The position numbers were made by a program, and so were the translations under genes. From an uncultured Collinsella sp. (lineage in GTDB: Bacteria; Actinomycetota; Coriobacteriia; Coriobacteriales; Coriobacteriaceae), in assembly GCA_900757235.1 (NCBI GenBank), contig CAAENB010000135.1, positions 1-14,461 on the forward strand: a stretch of DNA of 14,461 nucleotides, given 5' to 3'. Of this stretch, positions 13,068-14,461 are shown piece by piece. How positions within the stretch are numbered: position 1 is the first letter of the stretch; each line of letters begins with the position of its first letter. The notes beneath the pieces are model-generated. The model was not told the DNA's origin and searched no databases. It saw nothing but the letters and a program-made list of their open reading frames with translations.

Positions 13068-13703
13068 TTAGAACTCGGCAAATTCTGGAGCGCCGACCTC
13101 GATTTGCTCGCGACCCGCCATAAGCTCGCGCATCTTAGCGCAAAATGGCTCCTGCTCCCCCGCCTTAAACACCAAATGAATCGTCACGGCGTCCGCGTAA
13201 TCGGTGTCCGAAACCTTGGCACCACAATCCTGCGCCAAGCGAAGCACCTGCTCATACTGCGGATAGGCCACATGCACGTCAACCGGCACGACACTTGTCA
13301 TCTCGACGATCTGCCCGGCCTCCTGAGCCGTGGCCACCGCCGCCTGCGTCGCCGCGGTATAGGCGCGTACCAAACCACCAGGCCCCAACAGCGTGCCACC
13401 AAAATAGCGCGTCACTACGCAGCAAACATTTTTGAGCCCCGCGCCGCGCAGCACCTCGAGCGTCGGCATACCGCTCGTGCGGCTCGGCTCACCATCATCG
13501 CTCTGGCGCTCGCGCCCGTCGACCAAAATCCACGCGGGAACATTATGCCGGGCATCGTAATGACGCTTGCGAACCATCTCGATAAAGGCATTTGCCTCAT
13601 CCTCGGACTCAATATGGACCAGCTGGGCAATAAACCGGCTCTTACGATCGACGAACTCACCCGTAGCCTCAATATTCAATTGCAGAGTAAAATAGCTGTC
13701 CAA
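13068..13703 (-). CDS. yigZ: YigZ/IMPACT family protein
   Basis: Members of this widespread family relate to the translation-linked IMPACT protein. Their bacterial role is not settled. The protein has 211 residues, the usual size. The N-terminal domain has the family hallmarks: DRKSRFIAQL (19-28), the SDDGEPSRTSGMPTLEVL block near residues 68-85 and CCVVTRYFGGTLLGPGGLVRAYT near 93-115 (each given in part). The C-terminal domain is the ferredoxin-like DUF1949-type half. The likely start is the second of two tandem TTG codons (13701-13703), which has GAGGGG 5 nt upstream, rather than the first. No ATG is available near the family N-terminus. A strong terminator follows. The upstream 110 nt up to the inverted repeat at 13818 show no clear promoter. 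Confidence 0.92.
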   Translation of the reverse strand: MDSYFTLQLNIEATGEFVDRKSRFIAQLVHIESEDEANAFIEMVRKRHYDARHNVPAWILVDGRERQSDDGEPSRTSGMPTLEVLRGAGLKNVCCVVTRYFGGTLLGPGGLVRAYTAATQAAVATAQEAGQIVEMTSVVPVDVHVAYPQYEQVLRLAQDCGAKVSDTDYADAVTIHLVFKAGEQEPFCAKMRELMAGREQIEVGAPEFAEF

Positions 13704-13817
13704 CAAAGCCCCTCAACAACAAGCAAAGCAACAAACAGCCTCAATAATACGGCAAAGAGTACTTCGGCTACCTCACCAAAAAGAACGGAGCCACCGATGA
13801 TCAGGCAAAGACAGCGA

Positions 13818-13915
13818 GACGGCGTCAGCTGAGTCGATTTGGCCCGAAAGAGGAGGGAGCACGCCTTATGGCGGCGACCGACGAATGAGCGCCAAATCGG
13901 CCAGCTGACGCCGTC
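13818..13915. repeat. Large imperfect inverted repeat between yigZ and rnpB
   Basis: The left arm GACGGCGTCAGCTG (13818-13831) pairs perfectly over 14 bp with CAGCTGACGCCGTC (13902-13915). After a small internal loop, CGATTTGGC (13835-13843) pairs over 9 bp with GCCAAATCG (13891-13899). The 47-nt apex can form a CGCC-TTAT-GGCG hairpin. It starts 16 nt past the RNase P 3' end. No T-run follows on either strand, so it is not a normal terminator. It could be a small structured RNA, an RNase P precursor tail or a miniature repeat element. No target-site duplication is visible. Confidence 0.7.
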
Positions 13916-13931
13916 GCAGCGTCAACTTAGT

Positions 13932-14295
13932 TGCTGAGTGGGCCTATAAGCCGGGTTCTGTCGTGAACGGTCATTTATCTTGTCTGCACGTTACCGTGCA
14001 GCTCCACGCACGCTACCCGAACGCGGACCGGGCCGGCCCATAGCGTTCCTATTCGCGCTTGCTCCGGATGGGGCTTGCCAAGCCGCCGTGTTGCCACGAC
14101 GCTGGTGGTCTCTTACACCACCGTTTCAGCTTTTCCCTTTACGCCTTGCGACGCAGGTGGGAGTCTTCTTTTCTGCGGCGCTTTCCGTCGGATCACTCCG
14201 CCCGGCCGTTAGCCGGCATCCCGCCCTCTGGAGCCCGGACTTTCCTCACGCGTACCGCAAGCAGTACATCGCGCGACCGTCTGGCCCACTCAGCA
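13932..14295 (-). ncRNA. rnpB: RNase P RNA (bacterial class A)
   Basis: This is the catalytic RNA that cuts 5' leaders from tRNA precursors. On the minus strand the 5' end shows TGCTGAGTGGGCC (14295 to 14283), which pairs perfectly over 13 bp with GGCCCACTCAGCA at the 3' end (13944-13932), forming helix P1. Universal blocks are present in order: GAGGAAAGTCCGGGCTCC near the 5' end (around 14248-14231) and ACAGAACCCGGCTTATAGGCCC at the 3' end (given in part; around 13962-13941). The size is about 364 nt, normal for type A. The apparent open frames across this region are chance. The ends are placed from P1 and the promoter, so they may be off by a few bases. Confidence 0.96.
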
Positions 14296-14302
14296 GTGCA
14301 AG

Positions 14303-14308
14303 AGTGTA
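14303..14308 (-). promoter_or_regulatory. Extended -10 element of the rnpB promoter
   Basis: TACACT preceded by TGC on the minus strand, ending 7 nt before the inferred RNase P 5' end. That is the right distance for a transcription start. The -35 region has only a partial TTGCC match at 15-16 nt spacing, typical of an extended -10 promoter. Confidence 0.7.
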
Positions 14309-14396
14309 GCACACCGCCGCCACAGGCAACGGCACAACACAAGCGCTCGACACGATAAACCAAGAAGCCTTGATTATCAACTTTATCCGAACACCT

Positions 14397-14432
14397 CCCA
14401 CATTCATCCGCACATGTGCGGATAAATGTGGG
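14397..14432. repeat. 36-bp near-perfect dyad about 90 bp upstream of the rnpB promoter
   Basis: CCCACATT-C-ATCCGCAC meets ATGTGCGGAT-A-AATGTGGG around a centre at CACATGTG. The two 8-bp blocks per side and the central AT give 34 of 36 positions in symmetry, with only one mismatched pair. There is no spacer and no T-run, so it looks like a protein-binding operator or a cruciform site rather than a terminator. A further TTTATCCG lies at 14382-14389 in line with the inner block. The rest of 14309-14461 shows no gene. Confidence 0.65.
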
Positions 14433-14448
14433 AACCCGATACCCTGAG

Positions 14449-14461
14449 GGCCGGACCGGCC
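14449..14461. repeat. Short GC palindrome at the right edge
   Basis: GGCCGG-A-CCGGCC, a perfect 6-bp inverted repeat at the very end of the window. It could be the stem of a terminator whose T-run is cut off. Not interpretable further. Confidence 0.3.

Noticed and set aside
13748..13888. 46-codon plus-strand open stretch ending at the TGA at 13886-13888
   Set aside because: No start codon precedes most of it, it overlaps the inverted repeat, and a run of 46 open codons is not rare at this GC content. A decayed gene end is possible but unsupported.
13980..14309. Open frames across the RNase P RNA gene
   Set aside because: The sequence is conserved as RNase P RNA on the other strand, and the peptide has no family resemblance.
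1..14461. CRISPR arrays, tRNA genes, insertion sequences, prophage genes
   Set aside because: No regularly spaced direct repeats, no tRNA cloverleaf, and no transposase, integrase or phage structural protein was found on either strand.

Overview
The window looks like a chromosomal stretch of a gut actinobacterium of the Coriobacteriia, most probably Collinsella or a close relative. This is inferred from the fairly high GC content, the protein families present, and two copies of a palindrome built on TGTGACAAAGGGAC that I associate with Collinsella intergenic regions. The genus was not tested by any search. Nothing points to a phage, plasmid or insertion sequence. All 13 complete genes look intact.

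Left part (1-5685, all minus strand). In transcription order the genes are moeA, mogA/moaB, modA, modB, modC and the first 48 codons of selD. MoeA and MogA/MoaB finish the molybdenum cofactor. ModABC imports molybdate. SelD makes selenophosphate. The start of selD has an in-frame UGA exactly where the catalytic Cys17 sits in E. coli SelD, followed by two short perfect hairpins that could serve as a bacterial SECIS. SelD is therefore very probably itself a selenoprotein, and an ordinary gene caller would break or lose it. The layout suggests one locus supplying both molybdenum and selenium to Sec- or Se-dependent molybdoenzymes. The modA promoter carries a striking set of GAGAATA half-sites. 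ModB has an extra secreted domain of about 170 residues at its N-terminus.

Middle (5897-8367, plus strand). A CLC-type anion transporter with non-canonical, fluoride-CLC-like selectivity motifs is followed by a diacylglycerol/sphingosine-type lipid kinase.

Right-middle (8389-12322, minus strand). This holds a small GGQ release-factor-like ribosome-rescue protein, xanthine phosphoribosyltransferase, a DHA2-type MFS exporter, and an O-acetylhomoserine sulfhydrylase. A strong terminator separates the last two.

Right end. A C_GCAxxG_C_C family protein (plus) converges on a YigZ/IMPACT protein (minus) across a strong hairpin terminator. Beyond them lie a large unexplained inverted repeat, the RNase P RNA gene (rnpB, minus) with an extended -10 promoter, and a 36-bp near-perfect dyad upstream of rnpB.

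None of the 13 complete genes ends in TGA (8 TAG, 5 TAA). This is unusual for a GC-rich genome and notable beside an in-frame UGA read as selenocysteine. Stretches of roughly 150-230 bases without a gene are promoter/terminator regions, described in the entries (145-271, 3730-3932, 5686-5896, 9432-9589, 10895-11038, 12323-12553, 13704-13931, 14309-14461). No gap without a gene or RNA exceeds 300 bases.
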